DNA of 64,000 nucleotides from Desulfovibrio sp. (GCF_019422935.1 NZ_JAHZCJ010000004.1:1-64000), one strand, 5' to 3'. Numbered from the stretch's first letter, positions 17,261 through 26,365 are shown. Notes: generated by a model not told the origin, from the letters alone. A program made the numbers and translations.

Positions 17261-18139
17261 ATGAGCTCTGAACCCAAAAATGCAGCACATACAGCCGCTG
17301 CGGATATCTCCCGGCCCTCATGCGGAGGCCAGCCCGACCTCGCCAGTACTGCCCCGCTGCTGCCCTTGCCGCCCCACTGCATTGTGGCCGCCTTTGTGGC
17401 GCGCCGCAAACGCTTCAGCGTGCTGTTGCAGCATCAGGGCGTAGACCTGTGGGTGCACAGCAACAATTCGGGCAGCATGCTGGGGTTGTGCCTGCCGGGC
17501 GCGCCGGTGCTGGCATCCCCGGCAAGCAATCCTGACCGCAAGCTCAAATATACGCAGGAATGCGTGTGGCTGGCGCGCAGGGCCGTGCCTGAACTGGCTG
17601 AGAACACGCACGAATCTGGCGCATACGAATCTGGCGCTCACTCCCCTGCCAGCGGCTTCTGGGTGGGCGTGAACACAAGCACCCCCAACCGTATGCTTGA
17701 GGCGGCCTTTCATGCGCGCCGCCTGCCCTTTGCCCAGGGGTACACCACCCTCGTGCGCGAGGCCAAACGCGGGCAAAGCAGGCTGGACGGCCTGCTCACG
17801 GCTCCCGGCCTGCCGCCCCTGTGGGTGGAGTGCAAAAACGTCACCATGGTGGAAGACAACGCCGCCTGCTTCCCCGATGCTGCCAGCGAACGCGGGCAAA
17901 AGCACCTGCGCGAACTCATGGACATTGTGGCCTGCGGCGAACGCGCAGCCATGCTCTATCTGGTGCAGCGTCCGGACGGGGAATGCTTTGCTCCGGCGGA
18001 TTTCATTGATCCGGCTTATGCCGCCCTGTTTTATGAGGCGCTCTCCGCAGGGGTGGAGATGTATCCCTTCCGCGCACTGGTCAGCCCTGCTGGCATAGAC
18101 CTTGGCCCCATGCTGCCCGTGCGACCGCAGCACCTGTAA
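17261..18139 (+). CDS. sfsA: SfsA-family protein
   Basis: This 292-residue protein has the SfsA hallmarks. [17 protein letters not shown] lies near 64, KLKYTQE near 96, [14 protein letters not shown] near 163, and the nuclease-like core [13 protein letters not shown] near 188. SfsA was named for sugar fermentation stimulation and has an OB-like N-terminus with a restriction-endonuclease-like domain that binds DNA. About 30 low-complexity residues precede the conserved part, so the true start could be later than 17261. An insert near 115-130 contains the short repeat [11 protein letters not shown]. It diverges from the aminotransferase across 89 bases. Confidence 0.85.
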   Translation: MSSEPKNAAHTAAADISRPSCGGQPDLASTAPLLPLPPHCIVAAFVARRKRFSVLLQHQGVDLWVHSNNSGSMLGLCLPGAPVLASPASNPDRKLKYTQECVWLARRAVPELAENTHESGAYESGAHSPASGFWVGVNTSTPNRMLEAAFHARRLPFAQGYTTLVREAKRGQSRLDGLLTAPGLPPLWVECKNVTMVEDNAACFPDAASERGQKHLRELMDIVACGERAAMLYLVQRPDGECFAPADFIDPAYAALFYEALSAGVEMYPFRALVSPAGIDLGPMLPVRPQHL

Positions 18140-18302
18140 TATTCGCAGTGCCCGTAATTTCCGAAGCTTGGGGCAGGTTCCATGCCCCGGCGCAAGGTTT
18201 TGGTGGTTAGGAACAGTTTGTTCAAAGAATTATTTCAATAATAACAGAATAATAAATTAATTGCGCACAATTTGAGCACCCGCATTTAGGGCATGGATTT
18301 TT

Positions 18303-18352
18303 GGCAGCGGCAGAATGGAGGGGGAACCTTCATCCTGCCGCTGCCGTTTTTT
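18303..18352 (+). terminator. Terminator downstream of sfsA
   Basis: GGCAGCGGCAGAATG pairs with CATCCTGCCGCTGCC (one G-U type mismatch) and six T follow. Confidence 0.75.
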
Positions 18353-18741
18353 GAGCACCGCGAGGCAATGGGCGTGCCCCGCAAGCAGGAGCTGGAGTTC
18401 CTGCCTAAGGTTGCACGGCTGCCCATCCTTGGAATGTTCAAAATAAACATAGAAATTACAGTTAGTTATTTTTGTTTTGAACAATATCTACGTCCATTTT
18501 TTGTTCTTGCGCACAATGCCGACATTCTGCCCGATAGCGGAACCGGGGTTCATCCCTGCACCCGCAGGGTCAGGTTATGCACAAACCAACATGCAAATTA
18601 ATATTATATTTTAAGTGTGTTACATTATTTGCGAACATTATCGCCAGAGCAGAACGCACACATAGCAACACAAGAAACGCGAGTAGGAAGATGGTAGTGT
18701 CCGACGGAGCTGTCATTAGGGCAGAAGGGACTGCGCGCGCG

Positions 18742-18765
18742 AAAAAGCCGCCCCGAAGGACGGCC
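18742..18765 (-). terminator. Terminator of ogt
   Basis: On the minus strand GCCGTCC-TTCG-GGGCGGC is followed by TTTTT, about 40 bases beyond the ogt stop. Confidence 0.85.
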
Positions 18766-18803
18766 TAGAAAAAGGTACACGTGTCGTCTGAGAAATCCTG
18801 CGG

Positions 18804-19313
18804 CTACAGGTAGCCCTCCAGGTGCAACAGGGCTTCCTTGATCGGCAATCCGCCGCCGTAGCCCACCATTTTGCCGTCCGCGCCGATAACGCGGTGGCAG
18901 GGAATGAATATGGCAATGGGGTTGCGATTATTGGCAAGGCCTACCGCCCGGTATCCCTTGGGGCAATTGGCGGCTTCGGCTACCTGCCTGTAGCTGCGGG
19001 TCTGCCCGTAGGGTATCGTTTGCAGGGTACGCCACACGCCGCGCTGAAAGTCCGTGCCCTCGGGGGCAAGGGGCAAATCAAAATCGCGGCGCTTCCCGGT
19101 CAGATATTCGCCCAGTTGCTTGAAGGCTTCGTCCAGCAGGGGCGTTTCCTGTTCCATAGTATCTTTCAATGGTTCAAAGGGTGCCGTGGGGCCAAGATCA
19201 AGTCGGACTATGCTTCCCCCGCGCTCCACAATACGCACGGCGCCGATGAGCGGCACTTCGCGCGTCAGGGCCTGCGCTGCATGGGGAGGTTCTTTTTTTT
19301 GTTTGCTGTTCAT
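18804..19313 (-). CDS. ogt: Methylated-DNA-protein-cysteine methyltransferase
   Basis: This 169-residue protein has the O6-alkylguanine-DNA alkyltransferase C-terminal domain. It contains YGQTRSYRQVAEA, the arginine-finger region GYRAVGLANNRNPIAIFIPCHRVI in pieces, and the active PCHR cysteine near residue 139. It repairs O6-alkylguanine by moving the alkyl group to its own cysteine. The ATG at 19313 overlaps the stop of the upstream MFS gene by four bases (ATGA), with GAAGG as ribosome site, so the two are translationally coupled. The frame runs open further upstream, but that is a shadow of the MFS gene. Confidence 0.92.
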   Translation of the reverse strand: MNSKQKKEPPHAAQALTREVPLIGAVRIVERGGSIVRLDLGPTAPFEPLKDTMEQETPLLDEAFKQLGEYLTGKRRDFDLPLAPEGTDFQRGVWRTLQTIPYGQTRSYRQVAEAANCPKGYRAVGLANNRNPIAIFIPCHRVIGADGKMVGYGGGLPIKEALLHLEGYL

Positions 19314-20500
19314 GCCTTCTTTTCCTTCTTCACGGTTACGGGTTTGAGGGAATAGGCAAAAATCGCGCCCACAATGGAAAGCGCCGCCAGCGACTGAAAA
19401 GTGGCTGCCATGCCGTAGTTGTCTGCAATCCAGCCGAGCAGCGGGGCAACCACGCCGCCAAGGCTGGTTGCCAGGCCAAGGGTAATGCCCGAGGCAAAGC
19501 CGATGTTCTTGGCAAGATACTGCTGGCCCAGCACCACCTGCGCGCTGAATGGCGCGTACAGCACAAAGCCCAGCAGCGGCAGCAAGGCCCATGCCGCGTA
19601 CAGGTTGTTGCTCAGGCTGAATACCGCAACCACTGGTGGCAGCAGGGCGAATACTCCGCGGATGACGGCGCGGTAGCCAAATTTGTCAGAAAGCATCCCG
19701 CCAAAAAAGTTACTGATAACACCGCATACGCTGAAAAAGGTCAGGGCCACCGCGCCCGTTGCCGTGGACTGCCCGAAGGCGCTGACCCAGTAGAGCGGAA
19801 TAAAGGTGTTAAAGCCCACAAAGGTGATGGAACGGGTCACAATGGAGACCGTCAGCTTAGAAAATTCCCGCCAGTTGTTCTCGCCGGGGGTTTCCCCCTC
19901 CGCCCCAAGTGCTGGCCCGGCCTTGCCGCCTGCCGCCGCGCCCACCTTCTTGGTAGCGCCCATGCGGGCGATTGACCACACCAGGATGCTCGCTGTTATC
20001 ACAGCCAGCAAGGCAAAAACCGTCGTGCCGGTCAGGCCAAAGGCCCCAAGGCAGGCCGTGGCCAGAAGCGGCCCAAGCACAAAGCCCCCGTTACCGCCAA
20101 TGGAAAACAGGCTCATGCCCGTGCCCTTGTTCTGCCCCGACACGGCATTGGCAAAACGCGCACCTTCGGGGTGGAACAGGGCCGCGCCAATGCCGCTCAG
20201 GCCGATAGCCGCAAAAATCCCCCAGTAGCCGGACATCCAGCCAATGGCCGCGAGGCCGCAGCCCGCCAGCAGCACGCCCACAGGGATGAACCAGGGTTTG
20301 GAAAACCTGTCTGAAAGCAGGCCGAACAGCGGCTGGATCATGGATGACAGGCAGGAGTAGGCAAACATCAGCCCGCCCGTGGCCTGATAGCTCAGATCAA
20401 AAGCCGACCGCAAAAAAGGCAGTATGGCGGGCAAGGCCCCGCCGTTAATATCGCACGACAAATGCCCTAACGACACGAGGAGTATTTTCTTTTTGTCCAT
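19310..20500 (-). CDS. MFS transporter of the fosmidomycin-resistance (Fsr) type
   Basis: This 396-residue protein has twelve predicted transmembrane helices. The opening LVSLGHLSCDINGGALPAIL matches the Fsr branch of the major facilitator superfamily, as do the motif-A-like GLLSDRFSKP and the FHPEGARFA segment. Fsr exports fosmidomycin in enterobacteria, but the natural substrate here is unknown. A cytoplasmic loop near residue 195-215 is rich in glycine and alanine. It is followed by ogt with an ATGA overlap. Pairing an exporter with an alkylation-repair enzyme hints at a joint response to a toxic compound, which is an inference. Confidence 0.85.
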   Translation of the reverse strand: MDKKKILLVSLGHLSCDINGGALPAILPFLRSAFDLSYQATGGLMFAYSCLSSMIQPLFGLLSDRFSKPWFIPVGVLLAGCGLAAIGWMSGYWGIFAAIGLSGIGAALFHPEGARFANAVSGQNKGTGMSLFSIGGNGGFVLGPLLATACLGAFGLTGTTVFALLAVITASILVWSIARMGATKKVGAAAGGKAGPALGAEGETPGENNWREFSKLTVSIVTRSITFVGFNTFIPLYWVSAFGQSTATGAVALTFFSVCGVISNFFGGMLSDKFGYRAVIRGVFALLPPVVAVFSLSNNLYAAWALLPLLGFVLYAPFSAQVVLGQQYLAKNIGFASGITLGLATSLGGVVAPLLGWIADNYGMAATFQSLAALSIVGAIFAYSLKPVTVKKEKKA

Positions 20501-20624
20501 TGCGGCACGCTACACCAATGTTGTTCCAAATCCAAGCAACGCGCGCAGCTTCACAAGCGCGGGGACGACACTGCGTTCCCGGCTGTTGACGCGCTGCACG
20601 TGCTCGCTTAAGCAGAGGGAGGCC

Positions 20625-22265
20625 ATGAAAACGACAACTTTTCCCGCCCACGCCGGGCATGCCGCACCACGCCCGGCTGCAACAACAGTCAGGGCCGCAC
20701 CTACCAAAGATTATTTGACCTGCGCCGACATCTGGCTGGCGGCCTCTCTGGCAGGGCATGACTTTGTGCCTGCAGCGTTCTGGCGCGGGCAGCGGGCGGC
20801 TATGGCGGAAAACTATCTGCCTTCATCGCAGGTCTTATTGCTGACCGCCGATGGAGAGCCCGCCGCATTTGCCGCAACCCTGCCGGACGGCAACTGCACG
20901 TATCTGGCGGGATTGTTCGTGCTGCCCCGCTGGTGGGGCCGAGGCCTTGGGCGGCAACTGCTGAAACTGGTGCAGGAACAGGTGCTGGCTGAACTCCCAG
21001 ACCAGAAGAACGCCAGCCTCCGCTGCACTGTATACGAAAAAAACAGCCGCGCACTGGCATTCTATGCCCGCGTGGGTTTTATCACCGCCGGGCGCAGCAT
21101 CTGCCCGCATACCAACGAACCGCAGACAGATATGCTCTGGACTGCGGCGCACACAGTTCACGACAAAGCGGCTGCAACCTGCCGTCCCCAGGCAAAGCAC
21201 GCCGCAGGAGCCACCATGAGCAATCATTCTTCGTCATCGGCCAGTTCCAGCGCAATCTCCCTGCCCAAGGTGGCCCTTATTGCCACGGGCGGCACCATTG
21301 CGGGCGTTGCCCCCACGCCGCTTGAGCAGATCAGCTATCAGGCGGGGGTGCTCACCGTTGACAGCATGCTCGAAACCCTGCCCGGCATTGAGGGCGTGGC
21401 CCGCATCACCAGTGTGCAATGCGGCAACCTGCCCAGCGAGAACATCACCCCCGAACATTGGGCCATGCTGGGCGAGCAGTGCGCCAAGGCGCTGGACGAC
21501 CCCGAAATCTGCGGCGTGGTGCTGACCCACGGTACAGACACGCTGGAAGAATCGGCCTTCTATCTGCACCTCACCTTTGCCAGCCCCAAGCCCGTGGTGC
21601 TGACCGGCTCCATGCGGCCCGCCACCTCGCTGAGCGCAGACGGCCCCATCAACATACGCGATGCCGTGGCTGTGGCTGCCTGCCCGCAGGCGCAGGCGCG
21701 CGGCGCGCTGCTGGTCATGAACAGCCGGGTGCTCTCGGCCCGCACGGCGGTGAAGGTCGCCACGCTTGATGTGGAGGCCTTTCGCGCTCTGGAATCGGGC
21801 TGCCTTGGCCGGGTTATCAACGGCGAACCCCAATTTTACTACGGCGGCGAGGAAAATCCCGCTCTGGCCGGAACCTTTGCCGAGCTTGCGGGCCGCAAAA
21901 ACCTGCCTCGCGTGGATGTGATTTACGGTTGCGCGGGCATGCCTGTTGATCTTGTGCGCTATTCCGTGGAGCGCAGCGCGGGCATAGTGCTGGCTGGCAT
22001 GGGCAACGGTTCCATGCCCGATGCCGTGCGCCACGAGCTGCGGCAGGCCATTGCCGGGGGCATCCCTGTTATCCGGTGTAGCCGCACCGGCTCTGGCCCG
22101 GTGACACCCCTTGATGAATACGAGGGCTTTGTGCCCGGCGGCATGCTTTCACCCGCCAAGGCCCGCGTGCTGCTCATGCTGGCGCTGGAGCAGCAAAAGG
22201 AGGCCGAACCCGCCGCGCGCATGCTTTCGGTGCGCGAAGTGTTCGCCCTTGGGGCCAAACTGTAG
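20625..22265 (+). CDS. GNAT acetyltransferase fused in frame to an L-asparaginase
   Basis: One open frame of 546 codons holds two complete domains. Residues about 25-170 are a GNAT N-acetyltransferase (GLFVLPRWWGRGLGRQLL is the acetyl-CoA loop, then YEKNSRALAFYARVGF). Residues 210-546 are an asparaginase with ATGGTIAG and LTHGTDTLEESAFYL, both catalytic threonine motifs intact. No stop separates them. AGAGGGAGG precedes the ATG at 20625, and a second AGGAG lies before an in-frame ATG at 21216. The product may be a bifunctional protein, or a fusion plus a free asparaginase. No signal peptide is seen, so both parts should be cytosolic. Overlap with the divergent MFS gene starts only upstream of 20625. 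Confidence 0.8.
   Translation: MKTTTFPAHAGHAAPRPAATTVRAAPTKDYLTCADIWLAASLAGHDFVPAAFWRGQRAAMAENYLPSSQVLLLTADGEPAAFAATLPDGNCTYLAGLFVLPRWWGRGLGRQLLKLVQEQVLAELPDQKNASLRCTVYEKNSRALAFYARVGFITAGRSICPHTNEPQTDMLWTAAHTVHDKAAATCRPQAKHAAGATMSNHSSSSASSSAISLPKVALIATGGTIAGVAPTPLEQISYQAGVLTVDSMLETLPGIEGVARITSVQCGNLPSENITPEHWAMLGEQCAKALDDPEICGVVLTHGTDTLEESAFYLHLTFASPKPVVLTGSMRPATSLSADGPINIRDAVAVAACPQAQARGALLVMNSRVLSARTAVKVATLDVEAFRALESGCLGRVINGEPQFYYGGEENPALAGTFAELAGRKNLPRVDVIYGCAGMPVDLVRYSVERSAGIVLAGMGNGSMPDAVRHELRQAIAGGIPVIRCSRTGSGPVTPLDEYEGFVPGGMLSPAKARVLLMLALEQQKEAEPAARMLSVREVFALGAKL
21202..21218 (+). promoter_or_regulatory. Internal ribosome binding site and start in the GNAT-asparaginase frame
   Basis: CAGGAGCCACCATG offers a textbook site six bases from an ATG at 21216. 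It would release a 349-residue asparaginase beginning MSNHSSSS, close to the usual length of that enzyme. Confidence 0.6.
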
Positions 22266-22366
22266 GCAACAGGGCCCTTTGGGCTTGCCTGCGGCGCAAA
22301 AAAACCGCAGTGTGTGTTTTATTTTCTTTTTCAAGCCCATGACCCCAATGGAATCAGGAGAGCTTC

Positions 22367-23647
22367 ATGTCGTATCGCTTTATTCCCCAGCTCACCGATG
22401 AGGATATCCGCCAGAAACAGCTTGAAGGTCTGCGCTACACCGTGCGCCAGGCCTGGAATTCGCCCCAGTACAGGGCAAAGCTGGAAGCCTGCGGCCTGAA
22501 GCCGGACGACATCACAAGCCTGGACGACCTGCGCCGCCTGCCCACCTGCGATGTGGAAGACCTGCGCGAGGGCTATCCCCTGCCGCTTCTCTGCGTACCG
22601 CCGCGTGATGTGGCGCGCATCCATGCCTCCAGCGGCACCACGGGCAAACGCAAAATTCTGGCCTACACCCAGCGCGACATTGATACGTTCAGCCTCCAGA
22701 TTGCCCGCTGCTTTGAGCTGGCGGGCTTTACCCCCGAAGACCGCATGCAGCTTGCCGTGGGCTATGGCCTGTGGACGGCTGGCGCGGGCTTTCAGGCAGG
22801 CAGCGAACGGCTTGGCATGCTCACCGTGCCTGTGGGGCCGGGCAACCTTGAAATGCACTTGCAGCTTTTGCAGGATCTGGACGCTACCGGCTTTACAGCC
22901 ACGGCATCCATGGCCCTGCTGCTGGCAGAAGAAGTGGAACGCGCCGACCTGCGAGGCAAGATCAAGCTCAAGCGCATGGTCTGCGGTTCAGAAACCCGCA
23001 GTGAAAAGATGCGCCTTGCCATTGAAAGCAAGCTCGGCCTTGAGGGCTGTTACGACATCGGCGGCATGACAGAAATGTACGGCCCTGGCACCGCCATCGA
23101 CTGCGATGCCCACGAAGGCCTGCACTACTGGGCCGACCTTTTCATCATTGAAGTGCTCGACCCCGCCACCATGCAGCCCGTTGCCGAAGGCGAAGTGGGC
23201 GAAATGGTCGTTACCAGCCTGTGCAAGGAGGCCGTGCCCCTGCTGCGCTACCGCACCCACGATCTTTCGCGCCTGCTGCCGGGCAAATGCTCGTGCGGCC
23301 TTGCCATGCCGCGCCATGACCGCATCCTCGGACGCTCGGACGACATGATCATTTACCGTGGCGTGAACATTTACCCCGGTCAGCTCATGGAAGTCATCGG
23401 CCAGTTTGCGGAGCTTGGCGGCGAGTATCAGGTGGAACTCACCCGCGACGATCGCTCCCTCGACCATCTGGCCCTCACCGTGGAACGCGGGCAGGGTCAG
23501 ACCGCAGGCAACGATGCCGCCCTGGCCCATGAGCTTGAAACCCGTTTGCACAAGGCCATCATGGCCCGCGTTTCCGTGAGCGTGGCGGACTACGCCAGCT
23601 TGCCGCGTACCTTCAGCAAATCCAAGCGCGTGGTGGACAAGCGCTAG
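22367..23647 (+). CDS. paaK: Phenylacetate-CoA ligase family protein
   Basis: This 426-residue adenylate-forming enzyme has the AMP-binding P-loop HASSGTTGKRKI near residue 86, a GGMTEMYGPG segment near 229 and the hinge region GRSDDMIIYRGVNIYP near 324. This set is typical of PaaK-type CoA ligases, which activate phenylacetate or other aryl acids with ATP and CoA. In anaerobes such genes often feed aromatic amino-acid degradation. The ATG has AGGAGAG upstream and starts 101 bases after the asparaginase. Substrate is inferred from the family only. Confidence 0.87.
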   Translation: MSYRFIPQLTDEDIRQKQLEGLRYTVRQAWNSPQYRAKLEACGLKPDDITSLDDLRRLPTCDVEDLREGYPLPLLCVPPRDVARIHASSGTTGKRKILAYTQRDIDTFSLQIARCFELAGFTPEDRMQLAVGYGLWTAGAGFQAGSERLGMLTVPVGPGNLEMHLQLLQDLDATGFTATASMALLLAEEVERADLRGKIKLKRMVCGSETRSEKMRLAIESKLGLEGCYDIGGMTEMYGPGTAIDCDAHEGLHYWADLFIIEVLDPATMQPVAEGEVGEMVVTSLCKEAVPLLRYRTHDLSRLLPGKCSCGLAMPRHDRILGRSDDMIIYRGVNIYPGQLMEVIGQFAELGGEYQVELTRDDRSLDHLALTVERGQGQTAGNDAALAHELETRLHKAIMARVSVSVADYASLPRTFSKSKRVVDKR

Positions 23648-23649
23648 AC

Positions 23650-24069
23650 GTGGCAAAAAATATTGACTGCATTGGCGCGGGGTTTTTGCCCTGCGCCTTT
23701 ATCATGGGGCTTGCCGCCGCATACCTGCTGGCCCTGTGCCTGTTGCCCTCCGCTGCATCCGCGAGGGAAATAGCGGATGTGGACAGCCCCGCATGGTGCG
23801 CCAGACACGCCAACACATTAAAATATCAGGTAAAAGTACAGAATCAGGTGCAAGCCGAATGTCTGCGGCTTGAAGCTGCCTGCCGCGCTGTCCTGCCCGA
23901 CCTTGCCCCAGCCGCCAGTTGCCCGGACAGACAGCTAGACCGCTGCGTGGCGCAACAGCGCGACGGCGGATCATGGTGCGCCATCCTCTGCTGCTTTGAC
24001 CCGGATGCACCAGCCTGCCGTGCGGCTGCGGCCAGCATGCCCGCCGTCCTCAATACGCCCGAACGCTAG
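23650..24069 (+). CDS. Cysteine-rich secreted hypothetical protein
   Basis: This frame starts with GTG only two bases after the paaK stop, so it is probably coupled to it. An alternative ATG at 23704 would begin right at the signal peptide (MGLAAAYLLALCLLPSAASA). The mature part of about 100 residues has ten or so cysteines, in pairs such as CARH, CLRLEAACRA and AILCCFDPDAPAC. This suggests disulfides or metal binding in the periplasm. I do not recognise the family. Confidence 0.6.
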   Translation: MAKNIDCIGAGFLPCAFIMGLAAAYLLALCLLPSAASAREIADVDSPAWCARHANTLKYQVKVQNQVQAECLRLEAACRAVLPDLAPAASCPDRQLDRCVAQQRDGGSWCAILCCFDPDAPACRAAAASMPAVLNTPER

Positions 24070-24285
24070 GCCAGAAAATCAGATCAAAGTCGCCGCCCAG
24101 AGTGGGTGGGGCAGAGCGCCAGCCCTTCGCCCGACGGCGGACGCTTGCATTGCCGCATGTGCGCTCCACCCCGGCAAATTATCACAACTCCCTTTGCCGC
24201 ATAGACCTTTGCCCCTTTTTGGCATAGGATTTTATGCGAGCGCGCCCATGTTCTACGCGCCAGAACCGCCGACACTGGAGCGCGT

Positions 24286-24861
24286 ATGCCCCTTGCCGCC
24301 TTACCCGCATCCATTTTCTCGCTTGCAGGCTACCTCATGCTCGCAGGGGGATCGTTTGCGCTGGTGAGGCCCGGTCTGGGCCTGCTCATTGTGCCAGTGC
24401 CGCTTCTGGCAATTCCCCTGCATTTTCTTGCGCGCCGTATCGGCGATTTTGCGGGCGTGGCGCATTCCCGCTGGCAAATGCGCACCTTCGGTCTTTTTCT
24501 GCTGCTGTTTCTTGGTCTTGTGGCCATTTTTTTCATTCTTGGCGCAATTTGCACTGACGGCCCGGCTCTGGACAGACTGGAACTCATTGGCAATGCCTAT
24601 AATTCCGGCAATGTTGACCTGTATGCCTCGCTGGTGGGGCTGTGGGAAATCAAGGAGTTGCAGGTTTTTACCCTGAGCGCATCCGTGTGGGCGGGGCTGG
24701 CGCTGTTATGGCCTCTCAAAAGGGCATTTCAGGGCATGCTGGCGCTGGCTGCGGGCATTGCGCCCAAGGCCTTGCCCCTTTGGGGCTGCTGGCTGGCCTT
24801 TGCGGCCGCCATTGCGGCGCAGGGCGGCATGCTGGCCTGGCTGGTGGCACGGCAGGCTTAA
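24286..24861 (+). CDS. Hypothetical membrane protein
   Basis: This 191-residue protein has about five hydrophobic helices (near 10-30, 32-50, 68-88, 128-145 and 165-188) with a short polar stretch near 95-125. I recognise no family. The ATG is supported by the strong signal-like start MPLAALPASIFSLAGYLML. There is only a GGAGCG-like ribosome site. It follows the cysteine-rich gene after a 216-base gap in which I see no gene, and has no obvious link to its neighbours. Confidence 0.55.
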   Translation: MPLAALPASIFSLAGYLMLAGGSFALVRPGLGLLIVPVPLLAIPLHFLARRIGDFAGVAHSRWQMRTFGLFLLLFLGLVAIFFILGAICTDGPALDRLELIGNAYNSGNVDLYASLVGLWEIKELQVFTLSASVWAGLALLWPLKRAFQGMLALAAGIAPKALPLWGCWLAFAAAIAAQGGMLAWLVARQA

Positions 24862-25037
24862 GTCGCAACATTCTCAAGCGCACTGAGCCTTACAACTAGT
24901 CTGAAAAACCTCCGCGAAACGCCGCATCGCCCGCATTCCCCAATTTCCCGCATCCAAAAACAGAAGCCGCACAAACCAGACGCGCTGTCCCGGCCTATGC
25001 GGCTCCCGCAACAAATATGCGGCGCAGGCAAGCCCTG

Positions 25038-25976
25038 CTACTGCTTCTTGGGTTCCTTGGTCAGGTCATCGGCAGCTTCGCGGGCATGGCGCACCAGTAT
25101 GGCGCGCGCACCGGCAATCTGGCCCAAACCCTTGAGGTTGGTCTCCACCTTGAAGCCGGCTGCTTTGAGTTTCGAGGCCCAGGAATCGTCTTCATCCCCG
25201 GCCATGTCGTTGTGCGCATGATCGCCAGCCACCAGCATGAGCGGTTCGATAACCACTTTCTTGACCTTGGCGGCCTTGAGCTCCACCAGCAGGTCGTCCA
25301 CGCTGCGCGCGCCCTCTACTGTCGCCATAAACACGCGTTTGTCCGCATCGTGGAACACGGCGCGCGTACCTTCAAAGGTCAGATCCGCGCGGCCATGGCT
25401 CTGGCCGTGGCCCATGAGCACCAGGGCTGCATCCTTGCCGCGCAGAGATTTGACGTCTTCCCTGATGGCCTGAATGAGTTCCTGCGCGTCTTTTTTCGAT
25501 TCCAGCATGGGGCGGCCAAGAAACACTGCGTCAAAGCGGCCCGGATTTTTTTGCAGGTCGATAAGCACGGCCCGTTCAAGCGCGCTGAACTCCTCGCCCG
25601 CCATGACGTGCAGCGACTGTACGCGCACGACCTTGACGCCGTCCTTGGCAAGCTGGGCGAGGCCATCGCTGATGCCGCCCACGGGATGCCCCTCGGCGGC
25701 TATTTTTTTGCGGATAATCTGCGAGGTATAGGCCCACACCACCGGCTGACCAGGAAAAGCGGCCTTGAACTCCGCATCCACGGCCTTCATGGAAGCCAGG
25801 GCTTCGGGAACGCTGGTGCCAAAGGCCACCAGCAACACGCCTGCTTTGGGGCTCTCTGCGCCGGATTCAGCGGCAGGAGCAAGCGCAGGCGCGCCCATGA
25901 CGGCGCACAGCAAAAGAATGGGCAAAAGGGTACGGGTGAAATAATGCAAAATGGAATGCGGCGTAGCACGCAGCAT
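25038..25976 (-). CDS. cbiK: Secreted sirohydrochlorin cobaltochelatase (CbiK)
   Basis: This 312-residue protein inserts metal, normally Co(II), into sirohydrochlorin on the anaerobic B12 pathway. A cleavable signal peptide (about 37 residues, ending near ALAPAAES) places it in the periplasm, as described for CbiK-P of Desulfovibrio vulgaris. The body starts with GVLLVAFGTS and has the chelatase motifs SLHVMAGEEF, LMGHGQSH and LVAGDHAHND, with the metal-binding histidines. The ATG at 25976 follows GAGGAGG. A cobalamin riboswitch directly upstream makes repression by B12 very likely. An exported version might serve haem or cobalt handling more than B12 synthesis. Confidence 0.92.
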   Translation of the reverse strand: MLRATPHSILHYFTRTLLPILLLCAVMGAPALAPAAESGAESPKAGVLLVAFGTSVPEALASMKAVDAEFKAAFPGQPVVWAYTSQIIRKKIAAEGHPVGGISDGLAQLAKDGVKVVRVQSLHVMAGEEFSALERAVLIDLQKNPGRFDAVFLGRPMLESKKDAQELIQAIREDVKSLRGKDAALVLMGHGQSHGRADLTFEGTRAVFHDADKRVFMATVEGARSVDDLLVELKAAKVKKVVIEPLMLVAGDHAHNDMAGDEDDSWASKLKAAGFKVETNLKGLGQIAGARAILVRHAREAADDLTKEPKKQ

Positions 25977-26011
25977 GGCAACCTCCTCAATGGCGCGTTG
26001 ACGGGTTGAAG

Positions 26012-26195
26012 TTGGATAAAATGCCGGAGGATATTCGGACTTGAGGGCGTGGGCCTTGCGCCCCTTGCCTAGACTTCGCCTTCGCCGCTCGCGCGACTGG
26101 CTGTAGCGCCCCGCCATGTGGCGGAACGATGAAGCTTCGTTCCCTCTTACCGCAGCGCGACTGTTTCCGATTTTAACGGAATTCCCCGCCGACCC
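26012..26195 (-). promoter_or_regulatory. Cobalamin riboswitch upstream of cbiK
   Basis: Reading the minus strand, the leader has the ordered blocks of this class: GGGAATTCCGTTAAAATCGG, then AGTCGCGCTGCGGTAAG, a CGCCACATGGCGG stem, GCGAAGGCGAAGTC, and the closing AAGTCCGAATATCC. The leader ends near the cbiK ribosome site. The paired SD region suggests translational control. Confidence 0.85.
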
Positions 26196-26199
26196 TTTC

Positions 26200-26228
26200 A
26201 AAACAATTCATGCGACAATAAAAGTCAA
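26200..26228 (-). promoter_or_regulatory. Candidate promoter of cbiK
   Basis: TTGACT (26228-26223) and TGTTTT (26205-26200) are separated by 17 bases just before the riboswitch starts. Confidence 0.55.
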
Positions 26229-26230
26229 GT

Positions 26231-26278
26231 GGGCATACCCTGCAAGCCCCGCCAGACAGGCCCTTGCAGGGTATGCCC
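26231..26278. repeat. Perfect 16-bp hairpin between cbiK and rpsA promoters
   Basis: GGGCATACCCTGCAAG pairs with CTTGCAGGGTATGCCC around a 16-base loop. No T-run follows on either strand, so it is not an ordinary terminator. Confidence 0.8.
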
Positions 26279-26365
26279 CGCGCGGGCTGCCGCGCCTGGG
26301 CCATCCGGAGCGGCGCGGAATCCCGATTTTTCGGCGGCTAAAGCCGATTTGGCGCGTATTTTTTC

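Larger units (their letters stand above)
18140..18803. other. Spacer between converging sfsA and ogt
   Basis: It contains a strong plus-strand terminator at 18303 and a minus-strand one at 18742. A 102-codon frame at 18293 is built from the first hairpin and lacks a ribosome site, so it is not accepted. The middle (18430-18650) is AT-rich without recognisable content. Confidence 0.45.

Noticed and set aside
18293..18601. 102-codon plus-strand frame
   Set aside because: Its first part is a terminator hairpin. No ribosome site and no plausible protein features.
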